The notes under the pieces were generated by a model. The model made no database searches. It was not told where the DNA came from and saw only the letters and a program-made list of their open reading frames with translations. Positions 53,770 through 62,224 of a DNA stretch of 64,000 bases are shown here, in pieces. Both the position numbers and the translations under genes were made by a program. The stretch spans positions 62,001-126,000 of the forward strand of contig NZ_RQVD01000005.1 of the NCBI RefSeq assembly GCF_003992055.1, written 5' to 3'. Source of the stretch: Veillonella sp. CHU740. GTDB lineage: Bacteria; Bacillota; Negativicutes; Veillonellales; Veillonellaceae. Position 1 is the first letter of the stretch. The number at the start of each line of letters is the position of its first letter.

Positions 53770-54642
53770 TTATAAGAAACGGTTCAAGGAAGCAGTGCTT
53801 GCCAAGTGACGGTTAGTCATACCCATTTCTGCTGGAGTGCAACCCAATGCAAGACCAATTAATTGGCTCATGTGGATGATAGGCATATCACCATTCATTG
53901 GAACAGTTGCTTTCGCTTCTTTTTGGAACATATCTAATTGCATTTGGCAAAGTGGGCATGGTGTTACGACACAATCAGCACCTTCTTTTTGCGCATCAGC
54001 ATTGATAGAACCAGTCATTTGCATTACAGAATCATGTGCAGGGTATACTGCATGGAAACCACAGCAATCTAATTTACGGGAGAAATCGATTGGAGTAGCG
54101 CCTAATGCTGTAATCAAATCTGCCAAGCTTGTTGGGATTTGCATATCTTCGAAGCCCATTTCTTCTTCTGGACGAAGAATATGGCAACCATAATATTCAG
54201 CAACACGAAGGCCAGTCAATGGACGAACCACTTTTGCTTTCAAATTATCTAAACCATATTCGCGGATAAGAACCCACAAGAAATGTGTTACTTCGCTAGT
54301 ACCTTTGTAGTTCATACCAGCTTCGCCAAGAATGTTGTTTACTTTTTGGCGAGTTACTTCATGATCATCAAGCTCTTTTTTAGCTTCACGAAGCATTAAT
54401 GTACAAGTGTTACAAACTGTAAGGATATCTAAGCCCTCTTTTTCAGCTAACGCAATGTTACGAGCGTTAGTAGAAAGAGTCAATAATGGATCGATATCTT
54501 GTACGTGAGACGCGCCGCAGCAAGTCCATCCGTCTAATTCTTGAATTTCGATACCTAATTTTTTCGCTACTGCAACGGTTGCTAAGTAGTCTTCTTTAGA
54601 TGCGCCTTCTAATACGCAACCAGGGAAAAATCCGTATTTCAT
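53770..54642 (-). CDS. sdhE: SdhE/MfrE-like subunit with two cysteine-rich CCG domains
   Basis: 290 residues of the HdrB/SdhE type. Two CCG motifs are readable: CTCCGASH near 41 with CNTCTLM near 77, and LDCCGFHAV near 192 with CPLCQMQ near 229; GCHILRP gives another ligand. Such cysteine sets bind unusual iron-sulfur clusters. In SdhABE (non-classical succinate dehydrogenase / methylmenaquinol:fumarate reductase) this subunit replaces the heme membrane anchor and handles quinone. The start shares one base with the sdhB stop. No membrane helix is evident. Confidence 0.85.
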   Translation of the reverse strand: MKYGFFPGCVLEGASKEDYLATVAVAKKLGIEIQELDGWTCCGASHVQDIDPLLTLSTNARNIALAEKEGLDILTVCNTCTLMLREAKKELDDHEVTRQKVNNILGEAGMNYKGTSEVTHFLWVLIREYGLDNLKAKVVRPLTGLRVAEYYGCHILRPEEEMGFEDMQIPTSLADLITALGATPIDFSRKLDCCGFHAVYPAHDSVMQMTGSINADAQKEGADCVVTPCPLCQMQLDMFQKEAKATVPMNGDMPIIHMSQLIGLALGCTPAEMGMTNRHLASTASLNRFL

Positions 54643-55598
54643 TATTTTCCAGCCTCCTCTACTGCACGACCGATTGTACGAACACCTTCAATACCATTGA
54701 CTGGTTTATGAGGAACTACCAACTCGAATGGATTGATTTTGCCATGTTTCCATAAACGAAGAGCATATAGACCTTGTTTTGCAGAATCCAATAATCCATC
54801 TGTTTTCAAGCTCATAGTTACTTCGTTTAGGCGACCAGTTTTTAACAAGTCTTGTTTGAATGCGATCGCATGACGAGTACCTTTATTAGATAAACCAGCT
54901 GCTGTAGCTACACGACGAAGGTTGGAAATATCTTTTTCTGGTTTCAAATGTTTTGGACAACGAGTGATACAGTTCATGCAATGCACGCATTTCCACAAGC
55001 CATGGTTGAACGCTGGTGTTGTATGTGCCATTGGAGACACATCACGGGAATCCATTACAAAACGATTAGCTTTTGTATATACATATGGATCTAAGAAGTC
55101 TTCACGGTTAGCAGACAATTTGTTACATTCGGAAGCACAGCATCCGCAAAGGATACATTCTGTGTTCATAACGAATTTTTTGAAGTCTGCCGCTGTTTGA
55201 CGAGTACCAGTTTTAGTAGTGAATTCTGGTTTTACGAAAATCCAAGGAGCTACTTCTTTCAAGCGGCTAACTTTTGCTTCCCAATCAACTACTAAGTCAC
55301 GAATCACATCGAAGTTACCAATAGGTGCTACAGTGATTTCATCAGAACCAAAACGTTCTGTTACTTCATCAATTTTAGCTTCACAGCCAAGCATTGCTTG
55401 ACCGTTAACTTTCACGGAGCAAGCGCCACATACTGCGGAACGACAAGCTGCTACGAAAGTCAATGTTGGATCGATTGTATCTTTAATTTTTTGTAAGCCC
55501 CAAAGGATAGTACGGTCTGCTTCGTAATCGAAAGTATAAGACTGTACATAAGCGCGGCCTTCGTTAAAGCGGTGGATATGATAAGTAATTTGTCTCAT
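54642..55598 (-). CDS. sdhB: Succinate dehydrogenase/fumarate reductase iron-sulfur subunit
   Basis: 318 residues, longer than classical SdhB (about 240). The [2Fe-2S] domain has ACRSAVCGACSVKVNG and a later Cys in MLGCEAK. The two cubane-type motifs are CILCGCCASEC near 150 and CVHCMNCITRCPK near 211. It carries electrons between the flavoprotein and SdhE. The C-terminal 80 residues after the last cluster are an extension typical of the SdhABE/Mfr type. Confidence 0.92.
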   Translation of the reverse strand: MRQITYHIHRFNEGRAYVQSYTFDYEADRTILWGLQKIKDTIDPTLTFVAACRSAVCGACSVKVNGQAMLGCEAKIDEVTERFGSDEITVAPIGNFDVIRDLVVDWEAKVSRLKEVAPWIFVKPEFTTKTGTRQTAADFKKFVMNTECILCGCCASECNKLSANREDFLDPYVYTKANRFVMDSRDVSPMAHTTPAFNHGLWKCVHCMNCITRCPKHLKPEKDISNLRRVATAAGLSNKGTRHAIAFKQDLLKTGRLNEVTMSLKTDGLLDSAKQGLYALRLWKHGKINPFELVVPHKPVNGIEGVRTIGRAVEEAGK

Positions 55599-55599
55599 C

Positions 55600-57318
55600 T
55601 TAGTACTTCCTTTCTTGTGGTTCGTATTTAGTGAACACTACATCGCGTTCGGACATTTCGTATTCGCCATTTGCGCCAAGTTTCCAAATTGTATGTTTTA
55701 AATATTGGGAATCATCACGTTTAGGGAATTCTTCACGAACGTGAGCACCACGGGATTCTTTACGGTTTAACGCGCCTAAAGCAATTGCTTTCGCTACTGT
55801 TAACATAGATTTAATTTCTACATAGTTAACGAATGCCATGTTGTAAGTGCGGTTGGAATCGCCTACGTAGCAAGTTTCATACTCTTTAGTCAAACGTTCA
55901 ATAACTTCAAGAGCTTCTGTGATACCTGCTTCGTTACGGAAGATACCTACTTTATTCCACATAGCTACTGCTAATTCATCACGAATTTCAGCAACTGGAC
56001 GGCCTTCTGTACGGGATGTAACTTCAACGAATTTAGCTTCCCATTCTTCAGCTTTTGCTTTCAATTCAGCATCGCAATTTGCAAATGTGTTTGTTTCTGC
56101 ATAATCAGCAGCGCCTGCACCGGATACTTTACCGAATACAACGCCGTCTGCCAAGGAGTTACCACCTAAACGGTTAGCACCATGGATAGAGATACAAGAT
56201 GCTTCACCAGATGCGAAGATACCAGGAACTTCTGTAGCACAAGTTTTATAGTCAACTACGTCGATACCGCCCATGATGTAATGGCAAGTAGGACGAATTG
56301 GCACTGGATCAGTTAATGGATCGCAATGTTCGAAGCAAAGAGCCAAGTCACGGATACCATGAAGTTTTTCGATGATAACTTCTGGTCCTAAGTGACGAAG
56401 GTCAGCTACTACGTATGCGTCAAGACCAGTTCCGTTGAAACCGCGGCCAGCTGCGATTTCATCTTCGATCGCTTTTGCTACAACGTCACGAGACGCTAAT
56501 TCCATTTTGTTAGGAGCGTATTTTTTCATGAAACGTTCGCCCTCAACGTTTAACAAGTATCCGCCTTCACCACGAACAGCTTCAGACATCAAGATACCAG
56601 TTTTACCAAGACCAGTTGGATGGAATTGGATCATTTCCATATCTTTTAAGCCTACGCCCGCACGGAATGCTACTGCCATACCGTCGCCAGTGGAAAGGAA
56701 TGGGTTAGTTGTACGAGTCCAGAATACACGGCCAGCACCACCAGTAGATAATACGATGGATTTAGCTTTGATAATTTCTACTTTACCTTTTTTCATATTC
56801 CAGATAACAGCACCGCCAGCTTTACCGTCTTTTACAACGATATCTAACAAGTACCATTCTTGTAAGAAATGTACGCCTTCTTTAAGACATTGTTCATATG
56901 TTGTATGAAGAATAACGTGACCTGTTTTATCCGCACTATAGCATGTACGTGGATAGGATTGTCCACCAAAGTTACGTTGTGCGATTTTGCCTTCGTCTGT
57001 ACGAGAGAAAGGAGTTCCCATGAAATCCATTTCTAATACGCCTTCTGGGCAACGTTGACAGAAGAACTCGATAGCATCTTGGTCGCCTAAATAGTCAGAA
57101 CCTTTTACTGTATCGAATGTGTGAACTTCTGTGGAGTCTTCTTTTGCTACGTTATTTAACGCCGCATTAACACCACCTTGCGCCATTGCTGTGGCAGAAC
57201 GTGTTGGGAAAATCTTTGTGATCAATGCTACACGTAAACCATCACGTCGTGCAGCTTCTAAAGCAGCTCGTTGGCCTGCTCCACCACTACCTACTACGAG
57301 AACATCATATTGTTCCAT
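55600..57318 (-). CDS. sdhA: Succinate dehydrogenase/fumarate reductase flavoprotein subunit
   Basis: 572 residues. FAD-binding GSGGAGQRAALEAARR at 10-25, the covalent-FAD-type segment ATAMAQGGVNAAL near 42-54, FHPTGLG and the active-site region RPTCHYIMGGIDV near 340-355 with the catalytic His/Arg set. No twin-arginine signal, so unlike Wolinella MfrA the catalytic site should face the cytoplasm. First gene of sdhABE, with its own promoter and a candidate redox-regulator site. In a lactate fermenter the likely direction is fumarate to succinate. Confidence 0.95.
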   Translation of the reverse strand: MEQYDVLVVGSGGAGQRAALEAARRDGLRVALITKIFPTRSATAMAQGGVNAALNNVAKEDSTEVHTFDTVKGSDYLGDQDAIEFFCQRCPEGVLEMDFMGTPFSRTDEGKIAQRNFGGQSYPRTCYSADKTGHVILHTTYEQCLKEGVHFLQEWYLLDIVVKDGKAGGAVIWNMKKGKVEIIKAKSIVLSTGGAGRVFWTRTTNPFLSTGDGMAVAFRAGVGLKDMEMIQFHPTGLGKTGILMSEAVRGEGGYLLNVEGERFMKKYAPNKMELASRDVVAKAIEDEIAAGRGFNGTGLDAYVVADLRHLGPEVIIEKLHGIRDLALCFEHCDPLTDPVPIRPTCHYIMGGIDVVDYKTCATEVPGIFASGEASCISIHGANRLGGNSLADGVVFGKVSGAGAADYAETNTFANCDAELKAKAEEWEAKFVEVTSRTEGRPVAEIRDELAVAMWNKVGIFRNEAGITEALEVIERLTKEYETCYVGDSNRTYNMAFVNYVEIKSMLTVAKAIALGALNRKESRGAHVREEFPKRDDSQYLKHTIWKLGANGEYEMSERDVVFTKYEPQERKY

Positions 57319-57438
57319 ACGTACCTCCTCAAAAACACTTGTCTTATTTTGAACTATACATCTTACATACTGTTCTTAAATAAGTAAATATTTTTACACT
57401 GCATATATGACTGATATATGCATTCAATCTATAGCTTT

Positions 57439-57475
57439 ATTATATACGGTTATCTCAAGTGTTACAATTGTCACA
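57439..57475 (-). promoter_or_regulatory. sdhABE promoter with Rex/CRP-FNR-like site
   Basis: Minus strand: -35 TTGTAA (57462-57467), 17-base spacer, -10 TATAAT (57439-57444). Over the -35, TGTTACAATTGTCACA (57460-57475) has the form TGTxA-N6-TxACA known from Rex and CRP/FNR sites. A repressor here would be Rex; identity is uncertain. Confidence 0.5.
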
Positions 57476-58098
57476 GTTGCCCTTAAAATCCCCTTTTTTA
57501 CAAGGGATTATCTTATTTTGATAACGTTTTTCATAAGTTTTATTAAAGCCTAAAACTTTTGCCTTTTTTCATCTATATTCTCATCTAATCTATACTTTTC
57601 TAGTGTACTTTTGTAGTCTATTTTAGACTTCCCATTATTACGCCTTTTTTTAGCTTCTATAATTTTTTCTCATCATTGAATTTTAATTTTAGAATAATTT
57701 GCCATTTACCTGTATTAATAAATCCCACATTCCTATATGATATGTTTTCTCATAATTAATTTCCTCGTTAATTGATATCTATTTTGCATTCTTTTTATTA
57801 CTAAAAATCATATCACAAGATATTGATTTTTATCACACCTCGGACACAAGTAATATCTATTTTTTTCTATTTCTTTTCTCTGAAAGCACCGATTGTACGA
57901 TGACTAAAACATAAAAAAGACGACAGAATTTTCCATCGTCTTTTTCTTATTCGGTTCTATTTTACTACTAGCGTTCTATCTTCTTTCTCACCCTGGTCTT
58001 TATGGATCAGCTAATACAATTATAATGTTCTCTGATTAAATTATTTTGTAAAGTACTATTTCCTCATTAGGGTATGCATTTTTGACATTGTTAAGCCG
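57476..58098. other. AT-rich gene-free stretch with one bidirectional hairpin
   Basis: More than 600 bases without a credible ORF. The only strong element is AAAAAGACGA (57914-57923) paired with TCGTCTTTTT (57936-57945), a terminator-like hairpin usable in both directions although no gene end is nearby, which hints at an unseen small RNA on either strand. Confidence 0.5.
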
Positions 58099-58127
58099 TT
58101 GAGAAAAAGCCACCTATATAGTATAAT
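58099..58127 (+). promoter_or_regulatory. nrdA promoter
   Basis: -35 TTGAGA (58099-58104), 17-base spacer, perfect -10 TATAAT (58122-58127). The transcript leader is about 225 bases. Confidence 0.75.
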
Positions 58128-58161
58128 TTTAGAAGATGTTGTACTAATGCAACGCCTTAAC

Positions 58162-58177
58162 ATACAATATATTGATA
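58162..58177. promoter_or_regulatory. NrdR-box-like site
   Basis: ATACAATATATTGATA contains the core CAATATATTG, which fits the NrdR consensus (acaCwAtATaTwGtgt) at the ten central positions; the outer bases fit poorly. It lies downstream of the nrdA promoter. NrdR boxes usually come in pairs and only one is seen. Confidence 0.4.
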
Positions 58178-58205
58178 TTGAGTCTGTGTGAAAACATATC
58201 TATGC

Positions 58206-58240
58206 ACTCTCATTTACAATTTGTAAATGGGAGTCCTTTT
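58206..58240 (+). terminator. Terminator-like hairpin in the nrdA leader
   Basis: ACTCTCATTTAC (58206-58217) pairs with GTAAATGGGAGT (58223-58234), 12 positions with one G-U, loop AATTT, then CCTTTTAT. About 120 bases before the nrdA start, so it may attenuate. TGTGTGAA before and TTCACAG after it could form a competing stem. Confidence 0.5.
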
Positions 58241-58359
58241 ATGGTCAAGGGCTCATTCACAGAACGTGAGGATGTGCTTTCACATATATTCAATTTATCT
58301 GTATATTTCTTTAACTTACAATGTTAGATCATCAAATCTGTAGAAAAGGGAGAACTTTC

Positions 58360-60642
58360 ATGAGCATTATGATCAAGAAACGGGATGGCCATTACGAGCC
58401 ATTATCGGTAGAAAAAACAAAGAAAATGGTTGCCTTCGCTTGTTTAGGCCTGGATTCCTGTGACCCTATCGAACTAGAAATGGATTGTAAATTACAATTC
58501 GTAGACGGCATGACGACAAAACAAATTCAGCAAACGCTTGTTCAAACTGCCATTGAAAAGGTCATCCAAAAAGTAGATGACGGCTTCGGTAACATGGTAA
58601 ACCGCATGAACCAAGATTGGCAATTCGTAGCAGCTCGCCTATACTTATTTGACTTATACAAAGAAGCTGCTATTAACCGCAAGTACAAAGCCTTTGGTTA
58701 CGGTAACTTCACTGATTTAGTAAAAACCTTAGTCGCTGCTGGCCGTTATGCAGACTTTTTCTTAACACAATATACAGAAGCTGAATTAGAAGAGCTAGGC
58801 GACTATATTAAGCCTAAACGTGATTACCTATTTAACTATGAAGGTATTAAGTTATTAGCAGACCGCTATTTAGTAAAAGGCTTTAACAAAGAAATTTACG
58901 AACTTCCTCAAGAGCGTTTCATGGCCATTGCTATGCATCTAGCTGTCATTGAAGGCGACAAAAAGGTATACTACGCAAAAAAATTCTATGACTTAATGAG
59001 CGAGTTAAAGATGACTACTGCTACTCCAACATTGGCGAATGCAGGTACACCATTCCATCAATTGAGTTCTTGCTTCATCTCTGGTGTAGAAGATAATCTT
59101 TGGTCTATTTACGATGTGAATGCAAAATTCTCTCGTGTATCTAAACATGGTGGCGCTCTTGGTATTTATCTCGGTAAAGTACGTGCCTTGAACTCCGATA
59201 TTCGTGGCTATAAAAATTCTTCTGGCGGTGTCATCCCTTGGATTCGTTTATACAACGATACTGCCGTTGCTGTAGACCAACTAGGTAAACGTAAAGGTGG
59301 CGCTACGGTAACACTTGACGTGTGGCATAAAGACTTCTACGAATTTGTTGAGCTTCGTACCAATAATGGTGATGATCGTCGTAAAGCACACGACATTTTC
59401 CCTGCTCTATCTGTACCAGATATTTTCATGGAACGTGTTATCAATCGTGAGCATTTCACATTGTTCGATCCACATGAAGTATCTCGTGTGATGGGTTTTC
59501 ATTTAGAAGACTATTACGATGATGATACGAATAAAGCGTTCACAGAAAAATATTTAGCTTGTGAAGCCAGTCCAGATCTACACGGCATCGAGGTTAGCGC
59601 CTTAGATATGATGAAAAAAATCATGCGTTCTGCGGTAGAAACTGGTACGCCGTTCATCTTCTTCCGTGATACGACAAACCGTGCAAACCCTAATAAACAT
59701 GCGGGTATGATTTATGCGTCTAATTTATGCCATGAAATCGCACAAAACGTTGGTTTCACTGATTTAGATGAAGAAATTATCCAAGACGATGGTTCCATCG
59801 TGACTCGCACAAAAGCAGGTGACATGGTAACGTGTAATTTGAACTCTATCAACCTAGGTCAAACCTCTGACGAAGAATTGGAAGAAAATATTGCTTTACA
59901 AGTCCGTATGTTGGACAACGTTATTACTATCAACCAATTCCCTGTGCCTGAAACTCGTGTGACTAGTGAAAAATATCGCGCTATCGGCCTTGGTACGAGC
60001 GGTTACCACCACTATCTGGTGAAACATAAAGTACAATGGGAAAGCGATGAGCATTTAACTGTGGCTGATACATTATTTGAAAATATTGCCTACGCTGCCA
60101 TCAAAGCGTCTATGGAACTGGCAAAAGAAAAAGGGGCCTACCCTGCTTTCAAAGGTTCTCAATGGGAAACTGGGGAATATTTTGAGCGCCGTGGTTACAC
60201 GTCTGAAAGATGGCAACAGCTGAAAGCTGACGTGGCAAAATACGGTATCCGCAATGGTTACTTAATGGCTATTGCTCCAACCGGTAGTACATCCAACATT
60301 GCTAACACCACAGCTGGTATCGATCCTATCTTCAAAAAATTCTTCATTGAAGAGAAAAAAGGTAGCTTTACACCAAAAACGGCGCCCGATTTGAGCAATG
60401 AAACGATGTGGTTCTACAAAGAAGCCCACACCATCGATCAACAATGGTCTATCAAGGCTTGCGGTATCCGCCAACGCCACATCGACCAAGCACAGTCTTT
60501 CAATTTGTACATTACGCCGCAAATGAAAGCAAAAGAAATTCTTGATTTATATGTGGAAGCCTATAAACAAGGCATTAAGACAATTTACTATATCCGTAAC
60601 CAATCCTTAGAAATGGATGAGTGCACTAGCTGCTCCTCCTAA
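58360..60642 (+). CDS. nrdA: Class I ribonucleotide reductase large subunit
   Basis: Reduces ribonucleotides to deoxyribonucleotides. About 760 residues from ATG 58360 (AGGGAG before it; an upstream ATG at 58321 lacks one). N-terminal ATP-cone KKRDGHYEPLSVEKTKKMV, then ATPTLANAGTPFHQLSSCF with the first redox Cys, ASNLCHEIA with the thiyl Cys/Glu, TCNLNSINLG with the second redox Cys, PTGSTSNIA and the C-terminal shuttle ECTSCSS. nrdB, its partner, lies 3 kb downstream behind two unrelated genes. Confidence 0.97.
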   Translation: MSIMIKKRDGHYEPLSVEKTKKMVAFACLGLDSCDPIELEMDCKLQFVDGMTTKQIQQTLVQTAIEKVIQKVDDGFGNMVNRMNQDWQFVAARLYLFDLYKEAAINRKYKAFGYGNFTDLVKTLVAAGRYADFFLTQYTEAELEELGDYIKPKRDYLFNYEGIKLLADRYLVKGFNKEIYELPQERFMAIAMHLAVIEGDKKVYYAKKFYDLMSELKMTTATPTLANAGTPFHQLSSCFISGVEDNLWSIYDVNAKFSRVSKHGGALGIYLGKVRALNSDIRGYKNSSGGVIPWIRLYNDTAVAVDQLGKRKGGATVTLDVWHKDFYEFVELRTNNGDDRRKAHDIFPALSVPDIFMERVINREHFTLFDPHEVSRVMGFHLEDYYDDDTNKAFTEKYLACEASPDLHGIEVSALDMMKKIMRSAVETGTPFIFFRDTTNRANPNKHAGMIYASNLCHEIAQNVGFTDLDEEIIQDDGSIVTRTKAGDMVTCNLNSINLGQTSDEELEENIALQVRMLDNVITINQFPVPETRVTSEKYRAIGLGTSGYHHYLVKHKVQWESDEHLTVADTLFENIAYAAIKASMELAKEKGAYPAFKGSQWETGEYFERRGYTSERWQQLKADVAKYGIRNGYLMAIAPTGSTSNIANTTAGIDPIFKKFFIEEKKGSFTPKTAPDLSNETMWFYKEAHTIDQQWSIKACGIRQRHIDQAQSFNLYITPQMKAKEILDLYVEAYKQGIKTIYYIRNQSLEMDECTSCSS

Positions 60643-60669
60643 TCTTTGGTGGGTGTAAACCTGATACAT

Positions 60670-60738
60670 AAAAGAGCACGGCATGCTCCTCACAAACGGC
60701 ATTTCATGATGTTTGTTCGGGGCACACCGTGCTCTTTT
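60670..60738. repeat. Dispersed hairpin, family B copy 2
   Basis: AAAAGAGCACGG pairs with CCGTGCTCTTTT; GCTCC/GGGGC and ACAAAC/GTTTGT pair inside. It matches 15718-15785 in design with changed but still paired stem bases, and probably terminates nrdA. Confidence 0.8.
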
Positions 60739-60807
60739 TGTATTTACTTTATAATAAAATTATGATTCAAAGATGTAGACGGAATAAAAAGAATCCATCA
60801 TCGAGGA

Positions 60808-61833
60808 TTACTTTCTCTCATAATTTTTTAATACTCTTTCAACCTGCTCTTCTAATTCTTCTCTGTTTGGAATATATAACGTATATTGAGATGCAAATAT
60901 CTGATTAGACAAACTACCAAGAGCATATTCTGCCTGTATACTATCTTTATCAGTACAAAGAATAATCCCAATGGGTTCATTATCTGTATCGTCATTAATC
61001 TCCATCTTGTAATAATTAAGATACATATTAATTTGCCCTACTGCTTCCGGCATTAACTTTCCTGATTTTAACTCAATTAAAACATAACTTCTTAGTATCT
61101 TATTATAAAATACCATATCCACATAATAATGCGTATTTCCCAATGTTACTCTTTGCTGTGAACCTACATACATAAATCCCTTACCAAGTTCCAGCAAAAA
61201 CTTTTCAATATGGCTTATCAATGCCTTTTCTAAATCACTCTCCATGATGGCGGTTTCATCTGGTATTCCTAAAAACTCAAATACATAAGGATCTTTTACA
61301 ATATCGCTCGCCTTATGTATTTCATTGCCATGTAAGGCTAACTCCCACACTTTTTCTTTATTTTTATCTCCTACTGAAAGTAAAAGTCTTTCAAATAGTG
61401 ATGTTTTTATTTGTCTTTTTAATTCTCTCACTGACCAATTCGCATTAATAGTTTCTTTTTCATAAAAATTTCTTTTCTGTTCATCGCTTATAGAAAGCAA
61501 TTCACAATAATGCGACCAGCTTAATTTGCTAGACACTGTCTGGCAAATTGGATATGTCAAATAAAAGTTCCTCATATTTTGCAAATTTGACCTTGAAAAT
61601 CCCTTACCATATTCTCTTGTTAATTTCTTTGATAATTCTATTATTAACTGTTTTCCGTATGCAGCTCTATCACAATGCCCCTGTTCCTCCTCAACTATAA
61701 TTCGTCCAATCTCCCAATATGTTTGAACAAGAATATTGTTAACTGATCGTGCAATACTATTTCTTGCAGAGTCCATCAATTCTTTAATACTGAAATACAC
61801 ATCTCTTCGAATTGTATCTATTGAATCATCCAT
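60808..61833 (-). CDS. DUF1016 (YhcG-like) PDDEXK nuclease family protein
   Basis: A 341-residue protein. The N-terminal DUF1016_N part (residues 1-160) reads SIARSVNNILVQTYWEIGRIIVEEE and FSRSNLQNMRNFYLTYP. The C-terminal part has the PDDEXK nuclease signature: YYVDMVFYN then YVLIELKSGK, followed by GQINMYLNYY. Members occur near restriction or mobile elements, but their role is not settled. It is oriented against nrdA and nrdB and lies between them, with no obvious partner. Confidence 0.88.
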   Translation of the reverse strand: MDDSIDTIRRDVYFSIKELMDSARNSIARSVNNILVQTYWEIGRIIVEEEQGHCDRAAYGKQLIIELSKKLTREYGKGFSRSNLQNMRNFYLTYPICQTVSSKLSWSHYCELLSISDEQKRNFYEKETINANWSVRELKRQIKTSLFERLLLSVGDKNKEKVWELALHGNEIHKASDIVKDPYVFEFLGIPDETAIMESDLEKALISHIEKFLLELGKGFMYVGSQQRVTLGNTHYYVDMVFYNKILRSYVLIELKSGKLMPEAVGQINMYLNYYKMEINDDTDNEPIGIILCTDKDSIQAEYALGSLSNQIFASQYTLYIPNREELEEQVERVLKNYERK

Positions 61834-62084
61834 ATATGCACCAACTCTCTAGCCCTTCATTGTATTTGTATTTGTTTTTATATTATATCACAGTTTATAT
61901 ATAGATATCCCTGCTCGCTTTCTTTTTCATCTGCTTTCAATCCTTTATAATCTTGAATGATCCCCAATTTTAACAGACTCGCCTCATTTCCAAACGTGTC
62001 GAATTGCACACGGTTACAGTTTCTATTATTAAGAGTTTCCCATAGCCCTATAAATTCTAATGTATTTCATTTATAATCAAAACT
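61834..62084. other. Short gene-free stretch
   Basis: Divergent region upstream of the DUF1016 gene. A TATAAT-like word is present at about 61880, and nothing else is recognisable. Confidence 0.4.
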
Positions 62085-62202
62085 ATACTAATATTCTATA
62101 ATACTTTCGAGTATAATAGAATTAGTATGCACAATCTGCAATACTTTCGACTATACTCGAAATCATTGTTGGAATCTTTAATTGTTTCGAGTATAATAGA
62201 AT
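62085..62202. promoter_or_regulatory. Array of palindromic promoter/operator elements before the DUF4143 ATPase
   Basis: TTTCGAGTATAATAGAAT occurs exactly twice (62105-62122 and 62185-62202), each containing a TATAAT -10. Between them TTTCGA-CTATAC-TCGAAA (62145-62162) is a perfect palindrome of the same core. The first copy is also the right part of a 44-base near-perfect hairpin (62085-62128) with a TTCG loop. This looks like an autoregulated promoter with three operators. Confidence 0.65.
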
Positions 62203-62224
62203 CAATGAGAGTGAGGTGTTAGCT

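Noticed and set aside
58321-58359. Upstream ATG start for nrdA at 58321
   Set aside because: No ribosome-binding site precedes it, whereas ATG 58360 has AGGGAG at normal distance and begins at the ATP-cone domain.
58134-58360. Cobalamin riboswitch before nrdA
   Set aside because: No B12-box-like sequence is visible and the downstream enzyme is the B12-independent class; only a hairpin and an NrdR-like box remain.
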